Shown: positions 1-7,165, counted from the stretch's first letter. The stretch: DNA of 29,399 bases from Thermoflexus sp. (GCF_034432235.1 NZ_DAOUCJ010000096.1:1-29399); one strand, 5' to 3'. The notes: generated from the sequence alone by a model not told the origin. Program-made: numbers and translations.

Positions 1-2
1 GG

Positions 3-122
3 GCGCTGATCCGGGATGGGGAGGGCCGGACCTGGCGGACGGGAGTGGTGGTGCGGGGAGGCTACCCCTGGCTGTATCTCCCCCTGGCCGTGCGGGAAGG
101 CCAGGGCGCCGTAACCCGGTAA
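3..122 (+). CDS. C-terminal fragment of an unknown protein (5' end outside window)
   Basis: A reading frame is open from the first bases of the window to a TAA at 120-122 and encodes 39 residues. It has a natural protein composition (alternating charged and hydrophobic residues, with a GGYPWLYLPLAV stretch near the end) and GC-rich third positions typical of the neighbouring genes. The start lies outside the window. No domain can be named from so short a tail. It is the only frame at this edge that looks coding. The stop is followed by about 500 bases with no convincing gene. Confidence 0.5.
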   Translation, partial: ALIRDGEGRTWRTGVVVRGGYPWLYLPLAVREGQGAVTR

Positions 123-620
123 GGGCGGAGATACGGGACATGAAGCGCGATCCTACCCGGCTCCTCCAACAGAGCTGATCGGCCTTTGATAGTATAGCAA
201 GGAAACCATCCGTGGTTCCAGACAAAAAGATGCCAGCCGATTTCCCCGGAAATGGCCTTCTCCATAAATGAGCCGCAAAACTGCCATCGCCCAGTTTCAG
301 AGCTGTTCCACATTCCTCGAGATCGCTATCGACTGCCTTGCCGCCGGAATCCGCAACAGCAGTTTGCCTCACCGACTAAAGCAAGACCACCCCTCTCCGC
401 TGTTGGGAGTCACCGTCCCTCTGCGTTATGGACTTCTCTTTCCCTGGCGCTGCTTCGAATTCTGCAATAAAATCAATGTTGTAATTTTTGTATGAGCTTC
501 ACTTAATTTGCCCAACGCCGAGATGCCCTGCCTGCGCGGGGAAGGCAGGAGGACCTTCCCCGTCTTCTGAATGGTCTGAAGGCTACAGGCGAGGGGGGAA
601 CCATCCTCGGGAGTCTGGTC
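123..620. other. Gene-poor intergenic stretch
   Basis: No convincing gene is seen here. Several short open frames exist on both strands, but their translations are Ser/Arg/Pro/Cys-rich and have no family likeness. The stretch is less GC-rich than its surroundings, with an AT-rich patch at about 465-510 that could hold a promoter for the downstream membrane genes, although I cannot pick clear -35/-10 boxes. It contains the hairpin listed separately at 537-562. Confidence 0.5.
537..562. repeat. Inverted repeat / hairpin CGGGGAAGG...CCTTCCCCG
   Basis: A perfect 9-bp stem (537-545 with 554-562) encloses an 8-base loop. It is followed on the + strand only by a weak pyrimidine run (TCTTCT). It could be a weak terminator or part of a leader for the small membrane gene at 621. 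The same core (GGGGAAGG / CCTTCCCC) forms the terminator at 28701-28737, so the motif recurs in this genome. Confidence 0.4.
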
Positions 621-752
621 ATGGGACGCCCGTCACAGTCTTTCTGGATACGCTGGGGGGTGCCCGCATTGCTGATTCTGCTTCTGGTGGTGATGATCGG
701 GCTGATCGGGATCGCGATTGGCATCGCGGCCGGCTGGATCCCATGGTCCTGA
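621..752 (+). CDS. 43-residue single-pass membrane peptide
   Basis: The ATG at 621 opens a 43-codon frame ending in TGA at 750-752. The peptide has a short basic/polar head (MGRPSQSFWIRWG), one strongly hydrophobic helix at about residues 14-38 (Leu/Val/Ile/Ala/Gly-rich), and a short tail ending in WIPWS. This is an inside-out single transmembrane helix by the positive-inside rule. The Shine-Dalgarno sequence is not ideal: a GAGGGGGG tract lies about 22 bases upstream and a weaker GGGAG is nearer. It sits 88 bases before a multi-pass membrane protein on the same strand, and both may share a transcript. No family is recognised. A frame this hydrophobic bounded by start and stop is unlikely by chance, but expression is unproven. 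Confidence 0.5.
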   Translation: MGRPSQSFWIRWGVPALLILLLVVMIGLIGIAIGIAAGWIPWS

Positions 753-840
753 GCGAGGGACCTCGCCGCCGATCCGATCTGCCCTGTTTCTCTGGATCCG
801 GACCTGCGCCTTTTAAATCCCAGGCCCAGGAGGTCCAGCG

Positions 841-1551
841 ATGTCGGTGCAGCAGATCCTGCCCTTTGTATCGACCGCGGTGATGGCGATCTTCATCCTC
901 GCCGTGTTCCGGCGATATGCCGAACGACGGGGAACCCATCTCCTGCTCTGGGGGATCGGGCTGACGATGTTCGGGCTGGGGAGCTTCGCGGAAGCCTATC
1001 TGGCCCTGGCCTGGAATCCGTGGGTCTTTCGGATCTGGTATCTTTTCGGTGCCGCCCTGAACGCCGCCTGGCTGGGCCAGGGAACTGTCTATCTGCTGGC
1101 CCGCCGGCGCGCGCTCGCCCACGGGCTGCTCGCGCTGCTTCTGTTGGGGAGCCTGATCGCGGCCTATCTGATGCTGACCACCCCACTGGAGGCCTCAGCC
1201 TACACCCCGGCCCGTCCGATCAGCGAGCAGTATCGCGCGATCATGCCGCCCCGGGCACCGGTTCGCATGACCACGCCCTTCTTCAACATCTATGGACTGA
1301 TCACCCTGGTGGGAGGCGCCCTCTACTCGGCGTATCTGCTGTGGCGGCGGCAGATTTTCCCCAACCGGGTGCTGGGGAACGTGCTGATCGCGGCGGGGGC
1401 GCTCTCCGTCGCGGCCGCCAGCACCCTCACCCGCCTGGGGCTGGGCCAGTATCTTTACATCGGGGAACTGGCGGCCGCCACGCTGATGTTCATCGGCTTC
1501 CTGCTGGCCACTCAGCGTCCCGCCGCCGCGCCACAACCTCAGAAGGCATAG
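841..1551 (+). CDS. Multi-pass membrane protein of unknown function
   Basis: 236 residues starting at ATG 841, preceded by an excellent Shine-Dalgarno (AGGAGGT, six bases away). About seven hydrophobic helices are visible: residues near 5-22, 33-52, 60-84, 94-112, 147-166, 178-197 and 205-222. There is one longer polar loop (about 113-145) with a PPRAPVRMTTPF segment between helices 4 and 5. The C-terminus is a short Ala/Pro/Gln-rich tail. The layout resembles small seven-helix membrane proteins of Chloroflexota that carry no named function. No catalytic motif, retinal lysine or transporter signature is evident. It follows the 43-residue membrane peptide and precedes thrC by about 300 bases, so it is probably not in the thrC operon. 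Confidence 0.8.
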   Translation: MSVQQILPFVSTAVMAIFILAVFRRYAERRGTHLLLWGIGLTMFGLGSFAEAYLALAWNPWVFRIWYLFGAALNAAWLGQGTVYLLARRRALAHGLLALLLLGSLIAAYLMLTTPLEASAYTPARPISEQYRAIMPPRAPVRMTTPFFNIYGLITLVGGALYSAYLLWRRQIFPNRVLGNVLIAAGALSVAAASTLTRLGLGQYLYIGELAAATLMFIGFLLATQRPAAAPQPQKA

Positions 1552-1700
1552 GCTCCCGATCGGCCGGGGGCATCCCCGGGATGATTCGGAGCAGCGAAGG
1601 TCCAGCCCTCCCCTCAGGCATTCCCCACCCCCAGATGCTCCCCGCCATCCGCACAGGGATCGGTCGGGGTGCCTTCGGCTCCTCGTCCGATCCCCCTCAA

Positions 1701-1730
1701 TTGGCACTTCGCCAGGATCCACCCTAAACT
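1701..1730 (+). promoter_or_regulatory. Possible sigma-70 type promoter upstream of thrC
   Basis: TTGGCA at 1701-1706 and TAAACT at 1725-1730 are separated by 18 bases. The match is moderate. It lies in the 303-base gap between the membrane protein and thrC and would place the transcription start just before the thrC leader hairpins. No other gene is seen in that gap. Confidence 0.35.
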
Positions 1731-1776
1731 GGGGGGATACAGGGGATAAAGCTCCCCATGGGGGCTCGAGAAGCTT

Positions 1777-1820
1777 CCCGAAATGACGCATCAGATACCC
1801 GAAACGCTGGGGATTTCGGG
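1777..1820 (+). promoter_or_regulatory. Structured thrC leader with two competing hairpins
   Basis: CCCGAAAT (1777-1784) is perfectly complementary to ATTTCGGG (1813-1820). A second copy, CCCGAAA (1798-1804), is complementary to the same 3' arm (1814-1820). Only one of the two 5' arms can pair at a time, so the leader can fold in two mutually exclusive ways. A CCCCATGGGG palindrome (1754-1763) precedes it. The 3' arm ends 34 bases before the thrC start and 22 bases before the Shine-Dalgarno. It does not match a riboswitch class I know; a translational or attenuation switch is an inference. Confidence 0.4.
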
Positions 1821-1854
1821 CACTCCCGGTGCACATCGCGCAGGAGGAAGGAGC

Positions 1855-3009
1855 ATGGCCGAGGGATCGATGTGGCGCGGCATTATCCATGCGTATCGTC
1901 CATTTCTCCGGATCGCCCCGCTTGCCCCCATCACCCTGTATGAAGGAAATACGCCGCTGCTGCCCGCTTCCCGCCTGGCCCAGGCCATCGGTCTCTCCGG
2001 CTCTCTTCTTTTGAAATACGAAGGCCTCAACCCGACCGGATCGTTTAAAGACCGGGGGATGACCACGGCGCTGACCCAGGCGGTGGCGGAGGGCGCGCGG
2101 GCGGTGATCTGCGCCAGCACCGGGAACACCGCCGCCTCCGCGGCGGCCTACGCTGCCCGCGCTGGCCTGAAGGCCATCGTCCTGGTCCCGGCCGGGAAGA
2201 TCGCTCTGGGGAAGCTGGCGGCCGCCATGGCCTACGGCGCCACCGTCCTGGCGGTGGAAGGGAACTTCGATGAGGCCCTGAGGCTGGTGCGGCGCGCCGT
2301 GGAAGCCTATCCCATCGCGCTGGTGAACTCCCTGAACCCCTACCGTCTGGAGGGACAGCAGACCGCCGCCTTCGAGATCTGCGACCAGCTGGGGCGCGCG
2401 CCGGACTGGCTGTGCATCCCGGTGGGGAACGCCGGGAACATCACGGCTTACTGGAAAGGCTTCCGGGCTTATTATCAGGCGGGTCGGATCGACCAGCTCC
2501 CGCGCCTGCTGGGGGTTCAGGCGGAAGGAGCGGCCCCGCTGGTCCTCGGCCATCCGGTGGATCACCCGGAGACCATCGCCACGGCGATCCGGATCGGCCG
2601 CCCTGCCCGGGGGCCTGAGGCCCTGCAGGCGGTTCAGGAATCCGGGGGGCGCTTCCTGGCCGTCTCCGACGCGGAGATCCTGGAAGCGTGGCGGATGCTG
2701 GCGGCGCTGGAAGGGCTCTTCGTGGAGCCGGCCTCGGCGGCCGCTATCGCCGGGCTGCGCCGGGCGCTGGCCCAGGGCCTGATTTCGCCTTCTGAGGAGG
2801 CGATCGTGGCCGTGCTCACCGGCCACGGCTTGAAGGATCCGGAGATCGCCCTGCGGGCTCTGCCGGCCCCCACCCGGGTCCCAGCGGACTGGGAAGCCTT
2901 CCGCCGCGCCCTGGAACCGTTGCTCGAGCGCTCAGCGGAGGTCCGGATGGAGCTGGAGCCACCCCTTCCTTTCTCGGGCGCGCCCCGTGGCTCTCCGCCG
3001 CAGGCCTGA
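1855..3009 (+). CDS. thrC: Threonine synthase
   Basis: 384 residues. This is a PLP-dependent fold-type II enzyme converting O-phosphohomoserine to threonine, the last step of threonine synthesis in the cytoplasm. The PLP lysine is in NPTGSFKDRGM (about K65). The phosphate and substrate loop STGNTAASAAAYAAR is at about residues 92-106, and a glycine-rich PVGNAGNI phosphate-binding loop follows near residue 190. The ATG at 1855 is preferred over an in-frame ATG 72 bases upstream because AGGAGGAAGG lies directly before it, and because the upstream codons fall inside the leader hairpins. Length fits the short bacterial ThrC class. About the last 40 residues are a Pro-rich extension after the catalytic domain. 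It appears to be monocistronic. Confidence 0.92.
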   Translation: MAEGSMWRGIIHAYRPFLRIAPLAPITLYEGNTPLLPASRLAQAIGLSGSLLLKYEGLNPTGSFKDRGMTTALTQAVAEGARAVICASTGNTAASAAAYAARAGLKAIVLVPAGKIALGKLAAAMAYGATVLAVEGNFDEALRLVRRAVEAYPIALVNSLNPYRLEGQQTAAFEICDQLGRAPDWLCIPVGNAGNITAYWKGFRAYYQAGRIDQLPRLLGVQAEGAAPLVLGHPVDHPETIATAIRIGRPARGPEALQAVQESGGRFLAVSDAEILEAWRMLAALEGLFVEPASAAAIAGLRRALAQGLISPSEEAIVAVLTGHGLKDPEIALRALPAPTRVPADWEAFRRALEPLLERSAEVRMELEPPLPFSGAPRGSPPQA

Positions 3010-3283
3010 TTCCCCATGGGGCTGGAGGGCAGGTAGATCGCCGAAGCTCGCTCGCCCGCCCTCGATCGCTTCTCTCCTCCCAGGCCTCTTCGAAAACCCC
3101 CAGGGGACGGCCCCCAAAGCGCTCCGGGAAACGAAGCCTATCACTCCGATCCGGTAGCGAGATCGCTTCAGCGGGGGATTTTCAGAGGTTGGGGAGGGAT
3201 CGCTCATTCCTGCGAGGATCCAGGCGACCTACATCCTGCCACCCACAGCGGATGGAAACTCAAGCGAAAGGAGAGAAGTGGCC

Positions 3284-3703
3284 ATGGCTGAGGTGCAGAT
3301 CAAGTGGCTGGAGAAGCGCCAGTTCGTGGGGATCGACAGCACGCGGCACAGTGTGGTGATCTCCGGCACCGGGCCGGAGGACAGCGTGGGGATGAAGCCG
3401 GCGGAGCTCCTGCTGATCGCCCTGGGGGCATGCTCGGCGTTCGATGTGCTGGATATCCTGGAGAAGAAGCGGCAGAAGGTCACCGGCCTGGAGGTCCGGG
3501 TGCAGGGGGAACAAGACCCGGATCCCCCCTGGGCCTTCCGGCGCATCCACGTGATTTACCGGGTGCGCGGGCGCGGTCTCTCCCCGAAGGCCGTCGAGGA
3601 CGCGGTCCGGCTCTCGGAGGAGAAATACTGCTCGGTCAGCGCCACGGTGCGCGGCGTGGCCGGGATCACCCACACCATCGAACTGATGGAGGAAGAAGGA
3701 TGA
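3284..3703 (+). CDS. OsmC/Ohr-family peroxiredoxin-like protein
   Basis: 139 residues from the ATG at 3284. An AAGGAG Shine-Dalgarno lies about ten bases upstream; a GTG two codons earlier is possible but too close to it. OsmC-family proteins reduce organic hydroperoxides through two cysteines in a dimer. Here the two expected cysteines are present: C50 in the ALGACSAFDVLDIL helix and C116 in EEKYCSVSATV. The fold order (beta strands, long central helix with the first Cys, second helix with the second Cys) matches the YhfA-like branch. It stands alone between thrC and the toxin-antitoxin pair. The electron donor cannot be told from the sequence. Confidence 0.9.
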   Translation: MAEVQIKWLEKRQFVGIDSTRHSVVISGTGPEDSVGMKPAELLLIALGACSAFDVLDILEKKRQKVTGLEVRVQGEQDPDPPWAFRRIHVIYRVRGRGLSPKAVEDAVRLSEEKYCSVSATVRGVAGITHTIELMEEEG

Positions 3704-3783
3704 GTTCTGCATCCTGTTCCCTCCTTCGGGGGGAGCTCGATCAGGCCGTGCAGGGAGGCCCCTGGCGCAACGGATAGGGGATC

Positions 3784-3812
3784 TTGCGCAAGGCGGAGGG
3801 ATGGCATATCAT
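3784..3812 (+). promoter_or_regulatory. Promoter of the toxin-antitoxin operon
   Basis: TTGCGC (3784-3789) and TATCAT (3807-3812) are separated by exactly 17 bases. The -10 box abuts the two-site operator at 3812-3833. This position is good evidence that the antitoxin starts downstream at 3852, because the in-frame ATG at 3801 would lie inside the promoter. Confidence 0.6.
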
Positions 3813-3833
3813 GTGGTCACAAATGTAGCCACA
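3812..3833 (+). promoter_or_regulatory. Putative autoregulatory operator of the toxin-antitoxin operon
   Basis: Two near-identical 10-base sites, TGTGGTCACA (3812-3821) and TGTAGCCACA (3824-3833), sit 12 bases apart start to start. Each is itself a partial palindrome (TGTG..CACA type). They overlap the end of the -10 box and the expected transcription start. Phd/YefM and VapB antitoxins usually repress their own operons by binding such tandem palindromes, so this is a likely binding site. Confidence 0.6.
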
Positions 3834-3851
3834 TTTATGCCGGAGGAAGGC

Positions 3852-4121
3852 ATGCCCTCTGTCAGCGTGCGCGAACTCAAAGGACAGCTCAGCCGCATCT
3901 TGCGGGATGTGCGGGAAGGGCAGAAAGAGTATCTGGTCACATACCGTGGCCGCGTGGTGGCGCGCATTTCGCCCGTTGTGCCGCCAGAGCAGCGGGTGGA
4001 AACGAAAAAGGTACGGCAGGTGATGCGCAGCCTGGATCAGCTGGCCACGGAAATCGGCAAACAGTGGCCAGAAGGTGTGTCCGCGGTAGAGGCCGTCCGG
4101 GAAGCGCGGAGGGAGATCTGA
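3852..4121 (+). CDS. Type II antitoxin, Phd/YefM-like
   Basis: 89 residues from the ATG at 3852, with GGAGG five bases upstream. The N-terminus MPSVSVRELKGQLSRILRDVREG and the following VTYRGRVVARISPV segment are the classic Phd/YefM DNA-binding domain that dimerises and represses the operon. The C-terminal half (residues about 48-89, EQRVETKKVRQVMRSLDQL onward) is the expected toxin-neutralising tail, containing a conserved-looking WPEGVSAVEAVREARRE segment. The gene ends one base before the toxin ATG, so the two are translationally coupled. Starts further upstream (3801, 3837) lie in the promoter or operator or lack a Shine-Dalgarno. The pairing of a Phd-type antitoxin with a PIN toxin is common. 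Confidence 0.87.
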   Translation: MPSVSVRELKGQLSRILRDVREGQKEYLVTYRGRVVARISPVVPPEQRVETKKVRQVMRSLDQLATEIGKQWPEGVSAVEAVREARREI

Positions 4122-4122
4122 G

Positions 4123-4551
4123 ATGGTGGTTGATGCCAGCGTATGGGTCAGCGCCCTGGTGCCTGCCGATGGGCATCACGCAGCGAGCCGTCGATGGTTG
4201 GAGGCGCGCCTGCGAGAAGGAGCACTCCTTATCGCACCGGTCATCCTGCTGGCGGAGGTCGGTGGAGCCATTGCCCGGCGCACGGGCGATGCGGCGCTGG
4301 GCCGGCGGGCCGCGGGCATGTTGCTGGCCTTTCCCACCCTGCGTTTGACCCCCGTGGATGAAAGGCTGGGCGGTAAAGCGGCGCTTCTGGCCGCGCGGCT
4401 GCGTCTGCGGGGGGTGGATGCGGTGTATGTGGCCACCGCCGTCCTGCTGGGGGTGCCCCTGGTGACCTGGGACGTGGAACAGCGGGAGCGAGCTCTGCCG
4501 GTGATACAGGCACAAGCCCCTGACGCCCCTGGAATCGAAGGGGCGCGATGA
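4123..4551 (+). CDS. vapC: VapC-type PIN-domain ribonuclease toxin
   Basis: 142 residues. PIN-domain toxins are Mg2+-dependent RNases that cleave tRNA or rRNA and stop growth when the antitoxin is lost. The acidic active-site residues are all visible: D4 (MVVDASVWVSAL), the glutamate in ILLAEVGGAIAR (about E44), the aspartate in RGVDAVYVATA (about D100), and the aspartate in LVTWDVEQRER (about D116). The length is normal and the set of residues is complete, so the toxin should be active. The start codon follows the antitoxin stop after a single base. The strong hairpin at 4619-4653 follows downstream. Confidence 0.9.
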   Translation: MVVDASVWVSALVPADGHHAASRRWLEARLREGALLIAPVILLAEVGGAIARRTGDAALGRRAAGMLLAFPTLRLTPVDERLGGKAALLAARLRLRGVDAVYVATAVLLGVPLVTWDVEQRERALPVIQAQAPDAPGIEGAR

Positions 4552-4618
4552 GAAAGGTTCGCGCGCGCATCGATCGCTCCCAAATCCCCCGCTGCGTCCA
4601 TCTCATCCCCTTCAAACC

Positions 4619-4653
4619 GCCGGGGGCCCGGCAAGTTTCGCCGGGCCCCCGGC
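4619..4653. terminator. Strong GC hairpin between convergent operons
   Basis: A perfect 14-bp stem (4619-4632 with 4640-4653) closes a 7-base AAGTTTC loop. It lies between vapC (+) and the sulfur operon (-), which converge here. There is no clear U-tract on either strand, so it may act as a transcription pause or barrier and an RNA-stabilising end for both sides rather than as a textbook intrinsic terminator. Confidence 0.55.
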
Positions 4654-4720
4654 CCTTAGGGGGTGCGCGCTCCGCTATCGGCAGCGGGTGAAATCCGTGC
4701 CCCGTTTATTGTTCCCTATT

Positions 4721-5878
4721 TTAATACAGGGGCACGCTGGGGTCAACTTCCCGCGACCAGGCGTTAATGCCCCCGCGCAGGTTGCGGACCCGGAGCCCGG
4801 CTGCCTGCATGATCCGGGCGGCTTGAGCGCTGCGCGCCCCCGTCTTGCAGTAGACCACGTATTCCCGGGTGGGATCCAGCTGGTTCAGGCGCGCTGGCAG
4901 CTCCCGGAGCGGGATCAGAATCGCTCCCTCCAGGCGGCAGATCTCCCACTCGTGGGGCTCCCGCACGTCCAGCAGCACGATCCCCTGGCCATCCCGTTCC
5001 AGCATGGCCTTCAGCTCTTGAGGCGCGATGTCGAACTCGGTGCGCACCTCATGCTCGTGGACAGGCATGCCGCAGAAAGCCTCGTAGTCGATCAGCTCGC
5101 GGATGGTCGGGTTTTCGCCGCAGACGGGGCAGGCCGGGTTCTTGCGCAACTTGAGCTCGCGGAAGCGCATGCTCAGGGCATCGTAGAGCAGCAGCCGCCC
5201 GATCAGCGGCTCGCCCTGGCCGATGATCAACTTGATGGCCTCCGTGGCCTGGATGGCGCCAATGACCCCCGGCAGCACGCCGAAGACCCCGCCTTCGGCG
5301 CAGGAGGGCACCAGGCCGGGCGGTGGGGGCTCCGGATACAGACACCGATAACACGGCCCCACCCGCGCGTCGAAGACCGTGGCCTGCCCCTCGAACCGGA
5401 AGATGCTGCCGTAGACCAGAGGCTTGCCCAGGAACACACAGGCATCGTTGACCAGGTAGCGGGTGGGGAAGTTGTCCGTGCCGTCGATGATGATGTCGTA
5501 ATCCCTCAGGATCTCCAGGGCGTTGGCGCTGGTCAGCACCGTCTCGTGGGTCTCCACCGTGATATCCGGGTTGAGATCCAGCAGGCGCGCCTTCGCCGAG
5601 GCCAGCTTGGACTTGCCCACCCAGGAGGTGCCGTGCAGGATCTGGCGCTGGAGGTTGCTCTCATCCACCACATCGAAATCCACCAGACCGATGCGCCCCA
5701 CCCCGGCAGCGGCCAGGTAGAGAGCCGCTGGGGAGCCGAGGCCGCCGGCGCCGATGATGAGCACGCTGGCGGCCTTGAGCTTCTTCTGGCCGGTCAGGCC
5801 GACCTCCGGCATCAGGAGGTGCCGGCTATACCGGCGGATCTCCTCGTTCGTCAGAATCACTTCATTCACGTTCAACAT
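4721..5878 (-). CDS. MoeZ/MoeB-like E1 adenylyltransferase with C-terminal rhodanese domain
   Basis: 385 residues. The E1-like domain (about 10-265) adenylates the C-terminal glycine of a ubiquitin-like sulfur carrier, and the rhodanese domain (about 285-385) supplies sulfur to form the thiocarboxylate. Visible are the nucleotide loop GAGGLGSP (43-50), zinc cysteines C176/C179 and C250/C253, a conserved Cys in PSCAEGGVFGVLPGVIG (C193), and the rhodanese catalytic loop YCKTGARS (C344). This is the MoeZR/MOCS3 layout, which in Mycobacterium activates CysO. The ATG at 5878 is chosen because a GAGGAGG lies upstream. A longer open frame reaching 6277 runs through the thioredoxin gene in another frame and is rejected. 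It is last in the operon and overlaps the thioredoxin gene by seven bases. Confidence 0.93.
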   Translation of the reverse strand: MLNVNEVILTNEEIRRYSRHLLMPEVGLTGQKKLKAASVLIIGAGGLGSPAALYLAAAGVGRIGLVDFDVVDESNLQRQILHGTSWVGKSKLASAKARLLDLNPDITVETHETVLTSANALEILRDYDIIIDGTDNFPTRYLVNDACVFLGKPLVYGSIFRFEGQATVFDARVGPCYRCLYPEPPPPGLVPSCAEGGVFGVLPGVIGAIQATEAIKLIIGQGEPLIGRLLLYDALSMRFRELKLRKNPACPVCGENPTIRELIDYEAFCGMPVHEHEVRTEFDIAPQELKAMLERDGQGIVLLDVREPHEWEICRLEGAILIPLRELPARLNQLDPTREYVVYCKTGARSAQAARIMQAAGLRVRNLRGGINAWSREVDPSVPLY

Positions 5879-6333
5879 CCGGACCTCCTCAGGGATGCAG
5901 AATGCAAATCGGGACAGGATCGTGTCCCCTCCACCCGTCCAGATCCCTTCCGAAGCTGGAGCCATTGCCGGCGCAGCGTCTCCGCCGTCGCCACCCCGTT
6001 GTTCACCACCCGCACCGTCCCGGAGGCGTCCACCCACATCGTGGTCGGCACCGTCCACACCCGGTAACGCGCCGCCGCCTCCGGATCGGCGGTTACATCC
6101 ACGGACCGCACCGTCACCGCCTCCTTCCACTCCGCGGCCAGGGTCTCCAGAATCGGCGCCTGGAGCAACCGGCACGGCCCGCAGGCCGGCGTGTGGAAAT
6201 AGAGCAGCGTCAGCGGGCCCTCCAGGTCGGCGGCCCGCGGCCGCGCCAGCCGGCGCTGCACACAGGCGATCAGGCACCAGCCGGCCCAGAGCGCCAGCAA
6301 AATCCCCGCCGCAAGGAGGAGGCGCTCGATCAT
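5872..6333 (-). CDS. Membrane-anchored thioredoxin-like protein
   Basis: 153 residues. An N-terminal membrane helix (about 4-25) is followed by a thioredoxin fold with the active-site CGPC (C51-C54 in FHTPACGPC) and the cis-proline in WTVPTTMWVD (P96). By the positive-inside rule (RR just after the helix) its topology is ambiguous, so I cannot say which face the active site is on. It lies between a DUF4395 membrane protein and the E1-rhodanese gene with overlapping stop and start codons (ATGA with the gene before, seven bases with the gene after), so translation is coupled. It may deliver reducing power for sulfur transfer or persulfide release. The C-terminal 15 residues include two extra cysteines and are coded in the overlap. 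Confidence 0.88.
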   Translation of the reverse strand: MIERLLLAAGILLALWAGWCLIACVQRRLARPRAADLEGPLTLLYFHTPACGPCRLLQAPILETLAAEWKEAVTVRSVDVTADPEAAARYRVWTVPTTMWVDASGTVRVVNNGVATAETLRRQWLQLRKGSGRVEGTRSCPDLHSASLRRSGC

Positions 6334-6794
6334 CCCTCCACCTCCCGACGCTCCATAGGCCGGACCGTGAAGCCGGGGACGCCCAGGCGGCTCAGCTGGT
6401 AATAAACGAAACAGCCAGCGCAGAAGCCGAAGAACAGGTTCAAAGCAGCCAGAACGATCACCACCCAGGTCAGCGCCCAGCCGATCACGGGATAACCCAG
6501 AAAGAGGGCGATCGCTCCGGCCGCCAGGACGGTCCCCCCAAGCCCCTGGGCGAAACGGTGAGGCTCCGGGTTATCGGTCAGCACCCGGGGCCGCAGCCAG
6601 CCCCGCGGCTTGAGGATCCGGAAGTACATCTGCTGGAACAGCGCCGCCCCTGGCGCGGCGGTTCCCACCAGCATCACCAGGGCTACAAAGGCCACCAGCG
6701 CCGGCTGGTTCAGGATCCATCCCAGAAGATTCAGCGTGATAATGGAGGCCTGGTTGAACTTCAACGCCGTGTGATCCACCTTCCGCTCGACCAT
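6330..6794 (-). CDS. DUF4395 family membrane protein
   Basis: 154 residues with three to four hydrophobic helices (about 20-48, 85-103, 105-130) and a conserved-looking start (VDHTALKFNQ) typical of DUF4395 proteins. A pair of cysteines, FCAGCF (C125/C128), sits at the end of the last helix and could be redox-active. DUF4395 genes are often found next to thioredoxin and sulfurtransferase genes, and that is the case here. Its start codon lies inside the 3' end of the carrier-protein gene, 34 bases overlapping, and the GGAGGT encoding the carrier's diglycine doubles as its Shine-Dalgarno. Its stop overlaps the thioredoxin start by four bases. The function is unknown; a role in transmembrane sulfur or electron transfer is an inference. 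Confidence 0.87.
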   Translation of the reverse strand: MVERKVDHTALKFNQASIITLNLLGWILNQPALVAFVALVMLVGTAAPGAALFQQMYFRILKPRGWLRPRVLTDNPEPHRFAQGLGGTVLAAGAIALFLGYPVIGWALTWVVIVLAALNLFFGFCAGCFVYYQLSRLGVPGFTVRPMERREVEG

Positions 6795-7072
6795 CGCCCA
6801 CCTCCCGCAATCGAAGGCACGATGCTCAACGTTTGCCCGTCCGAGATCGGGGTTTCCTCCCCCTGAAGGTATCGCACGTCCTCATCGCCCAGGTAAAGGT
6901 TCACAAAGGAGCGCAGGCGGCCCTCCTCGTTAAAGAGATGCCGCTGGAGTTCGGGGAAACGCTCCGTCAGAGCCCGCAGGGCCTCCCCCACGGTCCCCGC
7001 CTCCACGGTGACCACCTTCTCCCCCCGGGTATAGACCCGCAGCGGGGTCGGGATCAGGATCTGAACGGCCAT
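6761..7072 (-). CDS. cysO: CysO/MoaD-like ubiquitin-fold sulfur carrier with C-terminal tail
   Basis: 103 residues, beta-grasp fold. Carriers of this class hold sulfur as a thiocarboxylate on a C-terminal Gly-Gly and donate it to a synthase. The body matches (MAVQILIPTPLR start, VGEALRALTERFPEL helix, VNLYLGDEDVRYLQG, TLSIVPSIAGG). However, the GG is followed by 12 more residues, GRWSSGRWITRR, before the stop. The extension exists because the frame runs through the start of the DUF4395 gene. The start ATG at 7072 has GGAGGTGG seven bases upstream. It lies between the JAMM protease and the E1-rhodanese, with a CysM-type synthase upstream, which argues for CysO rather than MoaD. The tail must presumably be removed for function. 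Confidence 0.85.
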   Translation of the reverse strand: MAVQILIPTPLRVYTRGEKVVTVEAGTVGEALRALTERFPELQRHLFNEEGRLRSFVNLYLGDEDVRYLQGEETPISDGQTLSIVPSIAGGGRWSSGRWITRR

Positions 7073-7165
7073 CGGGTTTCCACCTCCGCGCGGAAGTTTG
7101 TTCGGTCAGGAGTTCAGCATCCGAACTGCCGGATCCTGGAGGGCGAATGCCCACCCGCGAGATCC

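Noticed and set aside
440..480. tRNA-like TTCGAATTC stretch
   Set aside because: Only a T-loop-like string; no matching acceptor, D or anticodon stems could be built around it.
1195..2826. Long open frame (543 codons) on the - strand over thrC
   Set aside because: Arg/Gly/Pro-rich shadow of the + strand membrane protein and threonine synthase, common in GC-rich DNA; no family likeness.
4688..6067. 459-codon + strand frame opposite the E1-rhodanese gene
   Set aside because: Antisense shadow of a well-supported gene; composition rich in His/Gln/Leu/Asp, with no domain.
5879..6277. N-terminal extension of the E1-rhodanese protein to 6277
   Set aside because: It overlaps the whole thioredoxin gene in another frame; the family start and Shine-Dalgarno are at 5878.
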